Shown here piece after piece: positions 9,189-17,459 of a DNA stretch of 45,440 bases. The DNA lies in assembly GCA_023264635.1 (NCBI GenBank), contig JAHFLT010000010.1, forward strand, positions 1 through 45,440, read 5' to 3'. Every line of letters begins with the position of its first letter. Positions within the stretch are counted from its first letter, which is position 1. The translations under genes were made by a program, and so were the position numbers. The DNA is from Candidatus Woesearchaeota archaeon (GTDB lineage Archaea > Nanobdellota > Nanobdellia > Woesearchaeales > JAGVYF01). The notes below the pieces were generated by a model. It was given only the letters and a program-made list of their open reading frames with translations. It did not search any database and was not told where the DNA came from.

Positions 9189-10975
9189 AAATGTACCATT
9201 TTATTGTTTTTTTTTGCAATGTCTATTTTAATATGCAGGTCCTGTAGTTGTTTCTCAGAAACATCACCTGGAGAGCTGTCCATGGGGTTCTCTGCTGCTT
9301 TGTTCTTCGGGAAAGCAATACATTCACGGATATCCTGTAACCCATTCATTAATGCAACTAGCCTGTCAAAACCCAGTGCAATCCCGCCATGAGGAGGTGC
9401 GCCATACTTGAATGCATTCAGCAAGAAATCAAACTTCTTTGCAGCTTCTTCATATGTGATGCCAACGACTGCGAGAGTTCTTTCCTGAACATCTTTCCTG
9501 TGAATCCTGATACTGCCACCGCCAAGCTCTGTGCCATTCATTACAATATCATACTGACGTGCATGCACTCTGCCCGGCTCGGTTTCAAGATAAATCATGT
9601 CTGTCTCTTTTGGCATGGTGAAAAGATGATGCATGGCAATCCATTTCTCCTCATCTTCACTCCATTCAAATAGCGGAAAGTCAGTCACCCAACAAAATGC
9701 GAACTCATCCTCATTGATGAGATTAAGCTTCTTGCCGAGCACAAGGCGTACTTGCCCCAACGCAGTCAATGCACGTGTAAATGTATCAGCAGAAAACAAT
9801 AACAAGTCACCTTCATGCGCTTTACACGTTATGCAGAGTTGTTGCTGGATGTCTGGTTTGAAGTATTTCGCTATTGAGCTCTCCAACACAAGACCTTTTG
9901 CAACTTTTGCCCATGCCAAACCGGGTAAATGGTACTCTTTTGCAACTGCTTCCAATTGCTCAATTTCTGTCCTGCTGAACTTGCCACAGCCTTTCGCATT
10001 TAGGCAGAAGATGACTCCTTTTTTATCCAAGACGCTCTTGAATATACCAAAGTCGCTGTGCGCCACAATTGAGCTAACATCAGTTAGTTCCAAGCCGAAA
10101 CGTACATCTGGTTTATCTGAACCATAGCGACGCATTGCTTCATCGTACGGTAGCTTTGCAAATGGCGTTTTAATGTTTTTCTTAAGCACTGTTTTGAAAA
10201 TATGCTTGAGTAAACCTTCGACTAAGAGATAGATATCACTCTCATCAACAAAAGACATCTCCATGTCCACTTGTGTAAATTCTGGCTGCCTGTCTGCACG
10301 CAAATCCTCATCACGCAAGCAACGTGCAAGTTGGAAGTATCTGTCACAACCAGCTACCATGAGAAGCTGCTTGAACAACTGCGGACTTTCAGGCAATGCA
10401 TAGAATTTACCAGGATGCCTTCTTGCAGGGACAAGGAAATTACGTGCTCCACCAGGAGTATAACGCATCAGCAGAGGCGTTTCTATCTCCAGAAAGTCCT
10501 GGCCAGACAAATAGGAGCGCACTGCCTGCATTGCTTCATGACGCATCTTTAGGTAATGTTGCATTAAGGGTCTTCGCAAATCAAGATAACGATACGCCAA
10601 ACGCATCTCTTCTGCTGCTTGCTGCCTGTCTTCTATTTCGAAAGGGGGTGTTTCTGCAATGTTGAGAATAGTCAAGGCATCAACCAATATTTCAATCTCC
10701 CCTGTAGGCATCTTTGGATTCTCCATTCCAGGCTTTCTGTTTCTTGCATGACCTGTAATGTGAAGAACCCACTCCCTTCCTATATGTTCTGCTTTCTGAT
10801 GCACTTCTTTCTTGTGGGAAGGGTCAAAGACAACTTGGGTAAGTCCGTAGCGGTCTCTGAGATCAATAAAGATGACGCCGCCGTGATCCCTTCGTGATTG
10901 AACCCAGCCAGAGAGAGTTACTTCTTTGCCGATATTCTTCTTTGTCAGTTCACCGCACGTCTGTGTCCTAAGCAT
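9185..10975 (-). CDS. aspS: Aspartyl-tRNA synthetase, bacterial type with GAD domain
   Basis: Charges tRNA-Asp with aspartate. At 596 residues it has the bacterial layout: OB-fold anticodon-binding domain (residues about 1-110, GWVQSRRDHGGVIFIDLRDR), class II catalytic core with motif 2 FQLARCLRDEDLRADRQPEFTQ, an inserted GAD domain (about 290-410), and motif 3 GIALGFDRLVALM. Archaeal AspRS enzymes are about 430-440 residues and lack the GAD insert, so this gene was probably acquired from bacteria. Whether it is discriminating or also charges tRNA-Asn cannot be read from sequence by eye. It is followed by three coupled minus-strand genes. Confidence 0.93.
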   Translation of the reverse strand: MLRTQTCGELTKKNIGKEVTLSGWVQSRRDHGGVIFIDLRDRYGLTQVVFDPSHKKEVHQKAEHIGREWVLHITGHARNRKPGMENPKMPTGEIEILVDALTILNIAETPPFEIEDRQQAAEEMRLAYRYLDLRRPLMQHYLKMRHEAMQAVRSYLSGQDFLEIETPLLMRYTPGGARNFLVPARRHPGKFYALPESPQLFKQLLMVAGCDRYFQLARCLRDEDLRADRQPEFTQVDMEMSFVDESDIYLLVEGLLKHIFKTVLKKNIKTPFAKLPYDEAMRRYGSDKPDVRFGLELTDVSSIVAHSDFGIFKSVLDKKGVIFCLNAKGCGKFSRTEIEQLEAVAKEYHLPGLAWAKVAKGLVLESSIAKYFKPDIQQQLCITCKAHEGDLLLFSADTFTRALTALGQVRLVLGKKLNLINEDEFAFCWVTDFPLFEWSEDEEKWIAMHHLFTMPKETDMIYLETEPGRVHARQYDIVMNGTELGGGSIRIHRKDVQERTLAVVGITYEEAAKKFDFLLNAFKYGAPPHGGIALGFDRLVALMNGLQDIRECIAFPKNKAAENPMDSSPGDVSEKQLQDLHIKIDIAKKNNKMVHL

Positions 10976-11000
10976 AAAGCAAGGGAGATGAAGGAAGGCG

Positions 11001-11010
11001 TATATAAAAG
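11001..11010 (-). promoter_or_regulatory. TATA box of the aspS operon
   Basis: CTTTTATATA on the minus strand is centred about 30 bases before the aspS ATG at 10975, so the message would be leaderless or nearly so. No ribosome site precedes the ATG. The rest of the 149-base gap to tatD (10976-11124) shows no gene. Confidence 0.6.
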
Positions 11011-11124
11011 TAGTGGGTTATCGAGCTGTGGAAAATCTTAGGTAAAAAGAAGAAGAAAAAAGGGGCAAGGAAGAAGGAAAAATAGGCAAGACACAACCTC
11101 ATGACAAAGACATTTTGTTGTGCT

Positions 11125-11871
11125 TTAGAGAAAAACTCTCTGATAATTTGCAAAAATGATGTTCTCCATCTCCTCTTTTGTCACGCTCTTTATTTTGGCA
11201 ATGATCGGAACAGATCTTGCTATGTTTGCTGGTTCATTGGGAACATTCTTTTCAGGTCCTAAATACGGAGCATCAGTCTCAGTCAGCAACTGCTTCAGAG
11301 GGAGCATCTCAACAAGCTTCTGAAAATGATTATCACGTAGGATGTTAGTTGGGATCGAGAACCAATATCCGGCATCAATTGCTTTTGCAGCAATTTTCAT
11401 GTTTCCTCCAAAGCAATGCAAAACCACCTTTTTCAGTTTTGATGACCGCAACAAATCAACTGTGTCAACCTCAGCTTTACGTGAATGGACAATGATGGGT
11501 TTTTTGATTTTCTCAGCAAATGCCATCACTTTCTCAAAGTTCTCTCTTTCTTTTTTTTGTTGCGCAACATCTGTGATCCAATGATAATCAACACCTACTT
11601 CCCCAAGAGCAATAATGGTATCTTTATTTTTCCTGATAAAATCAAATTCCTCGTCAATCTGTTCATCTGTCATCTGTAACGCGTCAGTTGGATAAAGGCC
11701 GAGAGCGGCTTTGACTACTGGATACTTTTTAGTGAGGTCAAGAGTAATTCTGTTGGTCTTGGAATTGGTTCCGTTAGAGATTATGACACCAACGCCTGCT
11801 TCTTTTGCACGCTGGAGGATAGTATCAATGTCTTCCAAGGCATCGAGATGAGTATGAACATCTATGAGCAT
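11125..11871 (-). CDS. TatD-family metal-dependent hydrolase (DNase-like)
   Basis: A 248-residue TIM-barrel hydrolase of the TatD family, which are metal-dependent nucleases in the cases studied. Metal ligands are visible in order: DVHTHLD at residues 3-9, the glutamate in GEVGVDYHW, the histidine in IVHSRKAEVDT, HCFGGN, and the aspartate in TETDAPYLGP. The length is close to the usual 255-265. The ATG at 11871 is preceded by GGTGAG 4 bases upstream, and a GTTTTATAAC box is shared, in opposite orientation, with the divergent Sfm1-like gene. Confidence 0.88.
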   Translation of the reverse strand: MLIDVHTHLDALEDIDTILQRAKEAGVGVIISNGTNSKTNRITLDLTKKYPVVKAALGLYPTDALQMTDEQIDEEFDFIRKNKDTIIALGEVGVDYHWITDVAQQKKERENFEKVMAFAEKIKKPIIVHSRKAEVDTVDLLRSSKLKKVVLHCFGGNMKIAAKAIDAGYWFSIPTNILRDNHFQKLVEMLPLKQLLTETDAPYLGPEKNVPNEPANIARSVPIIAKIKSVTKEEMENIIFANYQRVFL

Positions 11872-11931
11872 ATTCTCACCATATGTGATGATGTTATAAA
11901 ACTTTTTAAACCGGTCAAGAACCACTACCTC
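11872..11931. promoter_or_regulatory. Divergent promoter between tatD-like and Sfm1-like genes
   Basis: The 60-base gap contains TTATAAAACTTTTTAAA (about 11894-11910), which gives TATA-like elements on both strands: about 25-30 bases before the plus-strand ATG at 11932 and before the minus-strand leader of the TatD gene. The two genes may therefore compete for the same site. Confidence 0.45.
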
Positions 11932-12495
11932 ATGCGTTTTATCGTTGTGCACATGGAGCAGCGCCTGTACAAGTGGGCGTTGTTGGAATATGAGCATCTC
12001 AGCGAACTTGTGGGAAAGGAAAAGTTATTGTTTACTAATCTGACGAAAACACAAGCGACAGCTCTTTCTGCGTATGGCAAAACAACAACGCAACCAATAG
12101 AGAAAATACTGCTCTCAAAACCATGTCTCCTGGATCCAAATGCGGATAAAACATTGACACCAGAAGATGCAAAACAGTTTTCTGATTTTGTCTTTGGTGG
12201 CATTCTCGGAGATTATCCTCCGCAGAAAAGAACATTGGAACTGGCAAAACTGCTGCCCAGTGCTCCAAGAAGGAATCTGGGTCGTGCACAGATGTCCACA
12301 GACACTGCTGTCTTCGCGACGAAGAGGATATGTGATGGTATCCCCCTTGAGAAGTTGATATTTCAAGACAATTTTGTTATTTTTATGGCAGACAAGATGG
12401 AGATGATCCTGCCGTACCGGTATCTTATTGACGGGGGAAAAGTAGTCTTCTCAGCTAAGCTCATGAACTATCTAAAAAAGAAAAAAGGATTTTAG
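11932..12495 (+). CDS. Sfm1-like SPOUT methyltransferase (PF04252/DUF431)
   Basis: A 187-residue protein that matches the SPOUT family of yeast Sfm1 (formerly DUF431). The signature segments are GGILGDYPPQKRTLELAKLL, LGRAQMSTDTAVFATKRI and PLEKLIFQDN. Sfm1 methylates an arginine of ribosomal protein uS3 using S-adenosylmethionine; archaeal members were annotated as SAM-dependent RNA methyltransferases, and the target here is not established. The ATG at 11932 is selected because the homologous region starts MRFIVVHMEQ and a TATA-like element precedes it by about 30 bases. It converges on copA with a 31-base gap. Confidence 0.75.
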   Translation: MRFIVVHMEQRLYKWALLEYEHLSELVGKEKLLFTNLTKTQATALSAYGKTTTQPIEKILLSKPCLLDPNADKTLTPEDAKQFSDFVFGGILGDYPPQKRTLELAKLLPSAPRRNLGRAQMSTDTAVFATKRICDGIPLEKLIFQDNFVIFMADKMEMILPYRYLIDGGKVVFSAKLMNYLKKKKGF

Positions 12496-12526
12496 TGGCA
12501 GTGGTGTTTGAGTCTTGGTTACTACC

Positions 12527-14941
12527 TTACTCAATCTTTGGTTTATACAATCTCATCAGCAGCGAATTACTTATCACTGATATTGAGCTGGCTGCCATTG
12601 TGCCAGCAGCGATCATTGGATTTAACAGGAACCCTGTAAATGGATACAGTGCACCCATCGCAACAGGGATGGCGAGCACATTATAGATAAATGCAAGAAA
12701 CAAGTTCTGCTTGATTTTACGGATGGTATATTTGCTCAAATCAATTGCTGTTACAACATCACGAAGGTCATCTTTCACCAAAATTATGTCACCGGTCTCC
12801 AAAGCAACGTCAGTTCCCGAACCAATGGCGATGCCGATATCCGCTTGCGCAAGTGCAGGAGCGTCATTGATGCCGTCACCAACCATTGCAACAACTTTTC
12901 TACCATTCTGCAGTCGCTTGATCTCTGCTGCTTTATCTCCCGGAAGAACATTCGCCAGCACTTCTTGAATTCCGACCTGTGCAGCTATCGCTTTCCCTGT
13001 TTGCTCATTATCCCCCGTAAGCAGCATGACTTTTTTGCCCATTGCTTGCAATGCAGCAACAGCATCCTTTGCAAACGGCTTGAGCGTGTCAGCGATGGCA
13101 ATAAGCCCTATTAATTTTTTATCAACTGCAATAAGCACAACGGTCTTGCCTTGCCTTTCTAATAAGCCAAGCTGTGACTCATCTGCTTTTATTTTCGCAT
13201 GGTTATATATCAGTTGACGGTTGCCAATCATGATTATCTTGTTACGCACAGTGGCAATAATCCCATGTCCAGGTACTGCCTTGAAATTTTTAGGAGAGAC
13301 GAGTTTACTGTTCTTTGCAGCAGCAACAACCGCCTTTGCCAGAGGATGCTCAGAACCCTGCTCAGCGCTTGCTGCATAAAAAAGCACATCCTTCTCTGTG
13401 CCATTTAATGTAACAACATCCGTCACTGTTGGCTCCCCTTTAGTGAGGGTTCCGGTTTTATCAAAGACAACAGTATCTATCTTGTGCGCAGTCTCAAGAG
13501 CCTCACCTCCTTTGATTAAGACACCATGTTCAGCTCCCTTGCCAGTGCCTACCATAATAGCCGTAGGTGTAGCTACACCAAGTGCGCATGGACAGGCAAT
13601 GATAAGTGTGGCTATGAGAATACTTAATGAGAAGACAAAAGAGTAGCCTGCAAAGAGCCAGAGAGAAAATGCAAGAAAAGACAATACAATTACAGTCGGT
13701 ACAAAATAGGAAGAGACAACATCCGCCATTCTCTGAATCGGCGCTTTGCTTCCCTGCGCTTCCTCGACAAGCCTGATGATGGCAGCCAATGTTGTGTCTT
13801 TGCCAACCTTGGTAGCTTTTATTTTGAGCAATCCTTCTTTGTTCACCGTGGCACTCATAACATTGTCTCCTTTCTGTTTGGTGATGGGGATTGATTCTCC
13901 CGTTAATGCGCTCTGATCAACAGCTGAAGCCCCCTCCACTACAATACCATCCACGGAGATTTTTTCTCCGGGTTTCACAAGGAAAATGTCTCCAACAACA
14001 AGTTCTTCAACAGGAATGTCCATTGTCTTGCCTTTTCGTATCACATGCGCAGTCTTTGCTGCCAGACCCATGAGACGTTTGATTGCTTCAGAGGTCTTAC
14101 CTCGTGCAAGCGCCTCAAGCCACCGTCCAAGGATAATGAGAGTCACTATCACTGCAGCAGTATCATAATAGACATGTGCCTCAACACCATACTGTGCCAA
14201 AGAAGTGCCAAAGAATGTTGCGACAACACTAAATCCATATGCAGCTAAAGTTCCCACTGAGATGAGCGTGTTCATGTCTGTTGTTTTGTTCTTTAGCGCA
14301 GACCATGCACCCAGGTGGAATGGAAGCCCAACCCATAGTTCAACAGGTGTGGCGAAAAGGAACTGCACATAATTGTTCGCCAAAAAAGCCGGAATCGGAA
14401 GGAAATCAGATAGGCTGAGCAAGAACACAGGTAATGTTAACAAAACGCTCGCAAAAAAACGGAAGCGATACTGCCTTATCTCTTCTTCCCGCGCCTGTTT
14501 TTCCTTGTCGAGAGCACCTTCTTCACCAACTTTATAGCCGATTGCCTCTATCGCTTTTTTCAGTACGTCTGCTGAAACCGTGGTGCTATCATACTTGACA
14601 ACTGTAAGCTGGTTGCCAAATGACACGTCTGCTGAACGCACCCCGCTTTGTTTTTCCAGCGTGTTTTTAATGAGCTCCGAGCAGTGAGTGCTCTGCATAC
14701 CAATGATCTTGAATTGGACGATATCGGCAACTACCTTATAGCCGGTCTTTTCAATCGCATTATGCACGCCAAGCTCATTCATGGTAGTTTCATCAAATTC
14801 AACAATGGCCTTGCGATTTGCGAAATTAACTGCGGCTTTCAGAATGCCTTTCTGCATTGTCAACCCTTTCTCTATATTCGCGGCACAGCTAGCGCAATGC
14901 ATTCCCTCTATATCCAGAATTATTCTTTTCATCGTGCTCAC
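12527..14941 (-). CDS. copA: Copper-transporting P1B-type ATPase
   Basis: An 804-residue membrane pump exporting Cu(I). In order: a heavy-metal-associated domain with GMHCASCAANIEKG, a second one where the motif reads GMQSTHCSELI and so keeps only one cysteine, a membrane domain, TGES in the actuator domain, the CPC motif in ACPCALGVATPTA, the phosphorylation site DKTGTLT, HPLAKA of the nucleotide domain and GDGINDAPALAQADIGIA. The GTG at 14941 overlaps the stop of the upstream nuclease gene by 4 bases; an ATG at 14932 is the alternative start. No copper-responsive regulator is adjacent. Substrate assigned from CPC and the first HMA domain. Confidence 0.93.
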   Translation of the reverse strand: MSTMKRIILDIEGMHCASCAANIEKGLTMQKGILKAAVNFANRKAIVEFDETTMNELGVHNAIEKTGYKVVADIVQFKIIGMQSTHCSELIKNTLEKQSGVRSADVSFGNQLTVVKYDSTTVSADVLKKAIEAIGYKVGEEGALDKEKQAREEEIRQYRFRFFASVLLTLPVFLLSLSDFLPIPAFLANNYVQFLFATPVELWVGLPFHLGAWSALKNKTTDMNTLISVGTLAAYGFSVVATFFGTSLAQYGVEAHVYYDTAAVIVTLIILGRWLEALARGKTSEAIKRLMGLAAKTAHVIRKGKTMDIPVEELVVGDIFLVKPGEKISVDGIVVEGASAVDQSALTGESIPITKQKGDNVMSATVNKEGLLKIKATKVGKDTTLAAIIRLVEEAQGSKAPIQRMADVVSSYFVPTVIVLSFLAFSLWLFAGYSFVFSLSILIATLIIACPCALGVATPTAIMVGTGKGAEHGVLIKGGEALETAHKIDTVVFDKTGTLTKGEPTVTDVVTLNGTEKDVLFYAASAEQGSEHPLAKAVVAAAKNSKLVSPKNFKAVPGHGIIATVRNKIIMIGNRQLIYNHAKIKADESQLGLLERQGKTVVLIAVDKKLIGLIAIADTLKPFAKDAVAALQAMGKKVMLLTGDNEQTGKAIAAQVGIQEVLANVLPGDKAAEIKRLQNGRKVVAMVGDGINDAPALAQADIGIAIGSGTDVALETGDIILVKDDLRDVVTAIDLSKYTIRKIKQNLFLAFIYNVLAIPVAMGALYPFTGFLLNPMIAAGTMAASSISVISNSLLMRLYKPKIE

Positions 14942-15735
14942 AGTGTCAGAATCTGGGTAAGCGCTTCTTTAACTATTTTTCTCCCGAAAGTGATAGAGAG
15001 AAGATGTTTGTTCAACAAAATATCTTGTATTGTCAGGATATTGTTCCGCATAAAAAAAGAAATGACATGACGGGGAAGCTGAAGTATTGTTGTAGGAAAT
15101 GCATGTTTATGTTCAATCATGTGCGTAAGTGAAAAGGTACTCTTGTAGCGCCAGCCAGAGAGCATGATATTTTTCGCGGCAGCATAATGACTTGCATGCG
15201 CTGAAAATCGTGTGTTCGTTATGAGCCAACCCTGCGTGAAATGATATGGGTTTTGTTTTTTCTTGTATCCATCTTCGATATCTTCCAATGTCGCCTGAAG
15301 CTGGAGGACGTTATCCAAACCGCAGTCTCTATGAGGATTGATGTGATGCTTGCATTCCACCAGAAAGAGATTATCTTTTTTTGCTGCGATTATATCAACT
15401 TCGTGCTCAATTGCTTCACCGGGAATAATCACATTTGTGGTACATGCATAGCCATTCGCTATCAGAACGCGAGACACGTATACCTCGAATTTCGCTGGCT
15501 CAAGCGCAGCAACAGCTTCACGCAATCCATAAAGCAAGCTGAACCTGAATGGGAGTTCTGCTTTGACCAGTTGTGCAATGCGCTGTGTTGTGTCACCGTA
15601 TTTAAGCTGATTTTTTACTTTTGCGATTACTTCATGAGCAAACTTACCTGGCACTCCGAGACGTTTGCAAAGTGAAAGAACTCTCATTGAATCAAATTCT
15701 TCAACACGCCCATCAGCTCTTTTGATTAATGTCAT
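14938..15735 (-). CDS. ATP-cone plus Mrr-like restriction-endonuclease-fold protein
   Basis: A 265-residue protein in two parts. Residues about 1-85 resemble an ATP-cone (LIKRADGRVEEFDSMRV, then GDTTQRIAQLV), the nucleotide-sensing module best known from ribonucleotide reductases and NrdR. Residues about 105-200 are an Mrr-type PD-(D/E)xK nuclease: EHEVDIIAAKKDNLFLVECK gives the D...ExK catalytic pattern. The tail is unassigned. The start overlaps the nnrD stop (ATGA) and its stop overlaps the copA start, so all three are coupled. A nuclease controlled by nucleotide state is the inference; it could act in repair or defence. Confidence 0.75.
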   Translation of the reverse strand: MTLIKRADGRVEEFDSMRVLSLCKRLGVPGKFAHEVIAKVKNQLKYGDTTQRIAQLVKAELPFRFSLLYGLREAVAALEPAKFEVYVSRVLIANGYACTTNVIIPGEAIEHEVDIIAAKKDNLFLVECKHHINPHRDCGLDNVLQLQATLEDIEDGYKKKQNPYHFTQGWLITNTRFSAHASHYAAAKNIMLSGWRYKSTFSLTHMIEHKHAFPTTILQLPRHVISFFMRNNILTIQDILLNKHLLSITFGRKIVKEALTQILTL

Positions 15736-16568
15736 AATACATTCTGAATCTCATTCACCACGTCTGTTGCCAATGTACTTTCTCCAAGTTTCTTTGCTGC
15801 TAGTGCTCCAGCAGCTCCATTGACGTATGCAGCAGCGCATGCTGCATGAAAAGGGTTAATTCCTCTCGCAAGATATGCGCCAACAATACCTGCCAACGTA
15901 TCTCCCATTCCTCCTTTTGTCATGAATGGAGAACCTGTCTTGTTGAGCAGTGTTTTAGCGCCGTTGGAAATAATGTCAACGTGCCCCTTTGCAAGGATTG
16001 TTGCTTTGTAGTGCTGAGAAGCTTTTGCTACATGTGTTGCTCTCTCGGAGAATGACGTGGGCAACACCTTTTTTGTCAGTGCAAGAAACTCTCCAGCATG
16101 CGGAGTGAAGACTAGTTTGTTGTGTGCAACAGGAGCAGCGGCAAACGCTCGTATTCCATCTGCATCGATAATTGTGGGAAGAGTTATTGTGGCAAGAAGG
16201 CAGTGCACAAAATCAATTGTCTTATCCTCGCTTCCCATGCCCGGTCCAAGAACAAGAGCAGTGATACCATAATGATGGATTGCCGCCATTGTCTCATTAA
16301 GATTGTCCGGAGTAAAAAAATGACATTTCAGGGGAATAGTAATAAGATTGGGAGAGAACTGCGCAGCAATACCTGCAGCACGGTGTGGCGCGATTATGTA
16401 GACAACATCACATCCTGCTCTGTACGCAGCCATACCCGCAAAGCAACATGAGCCAGTTAGTTCACGCGAACCTCCGATAATAGCGAGCTTGCCAAATTTT
16501 CCTTTATGAACCCATGGCTCACGCTTGGGATAGATTTTCTTCAGAATTGATTTGGTTATTGTTTCCAT
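15732..16568 (-). CDS. nnrD: ADP/ATP-dependent NAD(P)H-hydrate dehydratase
   Basis: Repairs NAD(P)H hydrates, the damaged forms of the cofactors, by dehydration coupled to ADP or ATP. The ribokinase-like fold is evident from HKGKFGKLAIIGGSRELTG, VLGPGMGSED, IIDADGIRAF, FTPHAGEF, ILAKGHVDII and the C-terminal GSPFMTKGGMGDTLAGIVGA with the catalytic aspartate. About 278 residues means the dehydratase only; the epimerase (NnrE) half found fused in many organisms is absent. The ATG at 16568 fits a TATA-like TTTTTTATAG near 16599-16607, so the gene probably has its own promoter. Confidence 0.9.
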   Translation of the reverse strand: METITKSILKKIYPKREPWVHKGKFGKLAIIGGSRELTGSCCFAGMAAYRAGCDVVYIIAPHRAAGIAAQFSPNLITIPLKCHFFTPDNLNETMAAIHHYGITALVLGPGMGSEDKTIDFVHCLLATITLPTIIDADGIRAFAAAPVAHNKLVFTPHAGEFLALTKKVLPTSFSERATHVAKASQHYKATILAKGHVDIISNGAKTLLNKTGSPFMTKGGMGDTLAGIVGAYLARGINPFHAACAAAYVNGAAGALAAKKLGESTLATDVVNEIQNVL

Positions 16569-16622
16569 ATCTCTTTTTGGTAGAAACAAAGAAGGTAACT
16601 ATAAAAAACTAATGTCGAAAAA

Positions 16623-17426
16623 CTAATGCCGATCTACTCTCTTTCCGCGTTCAATGTGCTGGATAACATTAACCCTTTTCATTGCCTCGTTCACTGCTTG
16701 TTCCAGCAGAATCTTCCCTGTTTCTGCACTTGCTACAGTCGGATCCCCCTGGACTCCTGACCAACTTATTTCACTCCACCACGGCATGTACTTTAGAGAG
16801 CCGTCTGCCCAATCCATGTAGAAGTCAGCACCAATATCTTTTGGGTAATCAATTTCTTTCACTGCCTTATCCATCTTGACGAGATCCGGACGTATTGCGA
16901 GCATCAAAGATGTTTCCAGTTCGCATGCATGACCCATTCCCCCCGGATAATCTGATTTTCGTATTTGCTGGATGAGTTTGAGTGATTCTGGGCTGGTAAG
17001 ATAAAATGAGTTCATGCAGACAACATCTTTATTACGTCTGTTGGTTTCCTGTTGAGCAATAGTGCAAAGAGATTCATTAGAACCATGACCATTAAGAATG
17101 TACATTTTGGTGAAACCATGATGAGCAAGTGCACTTGTGATACTGAGCAAATGCTCCACAAATTGGTCGTATCGAAGATATGTTGAGCCTGGAAAATCCA
17201 TGTGATGCGGGCTATAACCATGCACTACTTCTGGCAGAAGGATGGTTTTCTCTGGCATAGCCTCTGTGACTTTCTCGAGAATTGTTTTAGGGATGATGAC
17301 ATCCGTGTTAATCGGAAGATGATAGCCGTGGTCTTCTAATGTACCAACAGGAATAAGAGCCACACGGTTTTCTTTTGTATATTCCCTTATCTCATCCCAA
17401 GTACATTCGTCATATTTAGTTGTCAT
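16623..17426 (-). CDS. Creatininase-family amidohydrolase
   Basis: A 267-residue metal-dependent amidohydrolase of the creatininase superfamily, which also holds ArfB (an archaeal formamide hydrolase of flavin and deazaflavin synthesis) and MftE. Metal ligands appear in order: E and H of GTLEDHGYHLP, D of INTDV, H of ILNGHGSNES and E of ACELETSLM. PHHMDFPGSTYL is a further family block. The substrate is uncertain. It has a likely promoter of its own: GCATTTTTAAAATGC (17445-17459) lies about 25 bases upstream, at the stop of the preceding gene. Confidence 0.85.
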   Translation of the reverse strand: MTTKYDECTWDEIREYTKENRVALIPVGTLEDHGYHLPINTDVIIPKTILEKVTEAMPEKTILLPEVVHGYSPHHMDFPGSTYLRYDQFVEHLLSITSALAHHGFTKMYILNGHGSNESLCTIAQQETNRRNKDVVCMNSFYLTSPESLKLIQQIRKSDYPGGMGHACELETSLMLAIRPDLVKMDKAVKEIDYPKDIGADFYMDWADGSLKYMPWWSEISWSGVQGDPTVASAETGKILLEQAVNEAMKRVNVIQHIERGKRVDRH

Positions 17427-17444
17427 AAGATCGTGGTAAATGGG

Positions 17445-17459
17445 GGCATTTTAAAAATG
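17445..17459 (-). promoter_or_regulatory. Palindromic TATA-like element before the creatininase-family gene
   Basis: GCATTTTTAAAATGC on the minus strand is an almost perfect palindrome (7-base arms around one base). Its TTTAAAAT core sits about 24 bases before the ATG at 17426. It could be a TATA box, an operator, or both. Confidence 0.45.

Noticed and set aside
9633-10127. Open frame on the plus strand opposite aspS
   Set aside because: It is antisense to the conserved catalytic and GAD domains of AspRS; its residues (long Ser, Asn and Lys runs) match no family.
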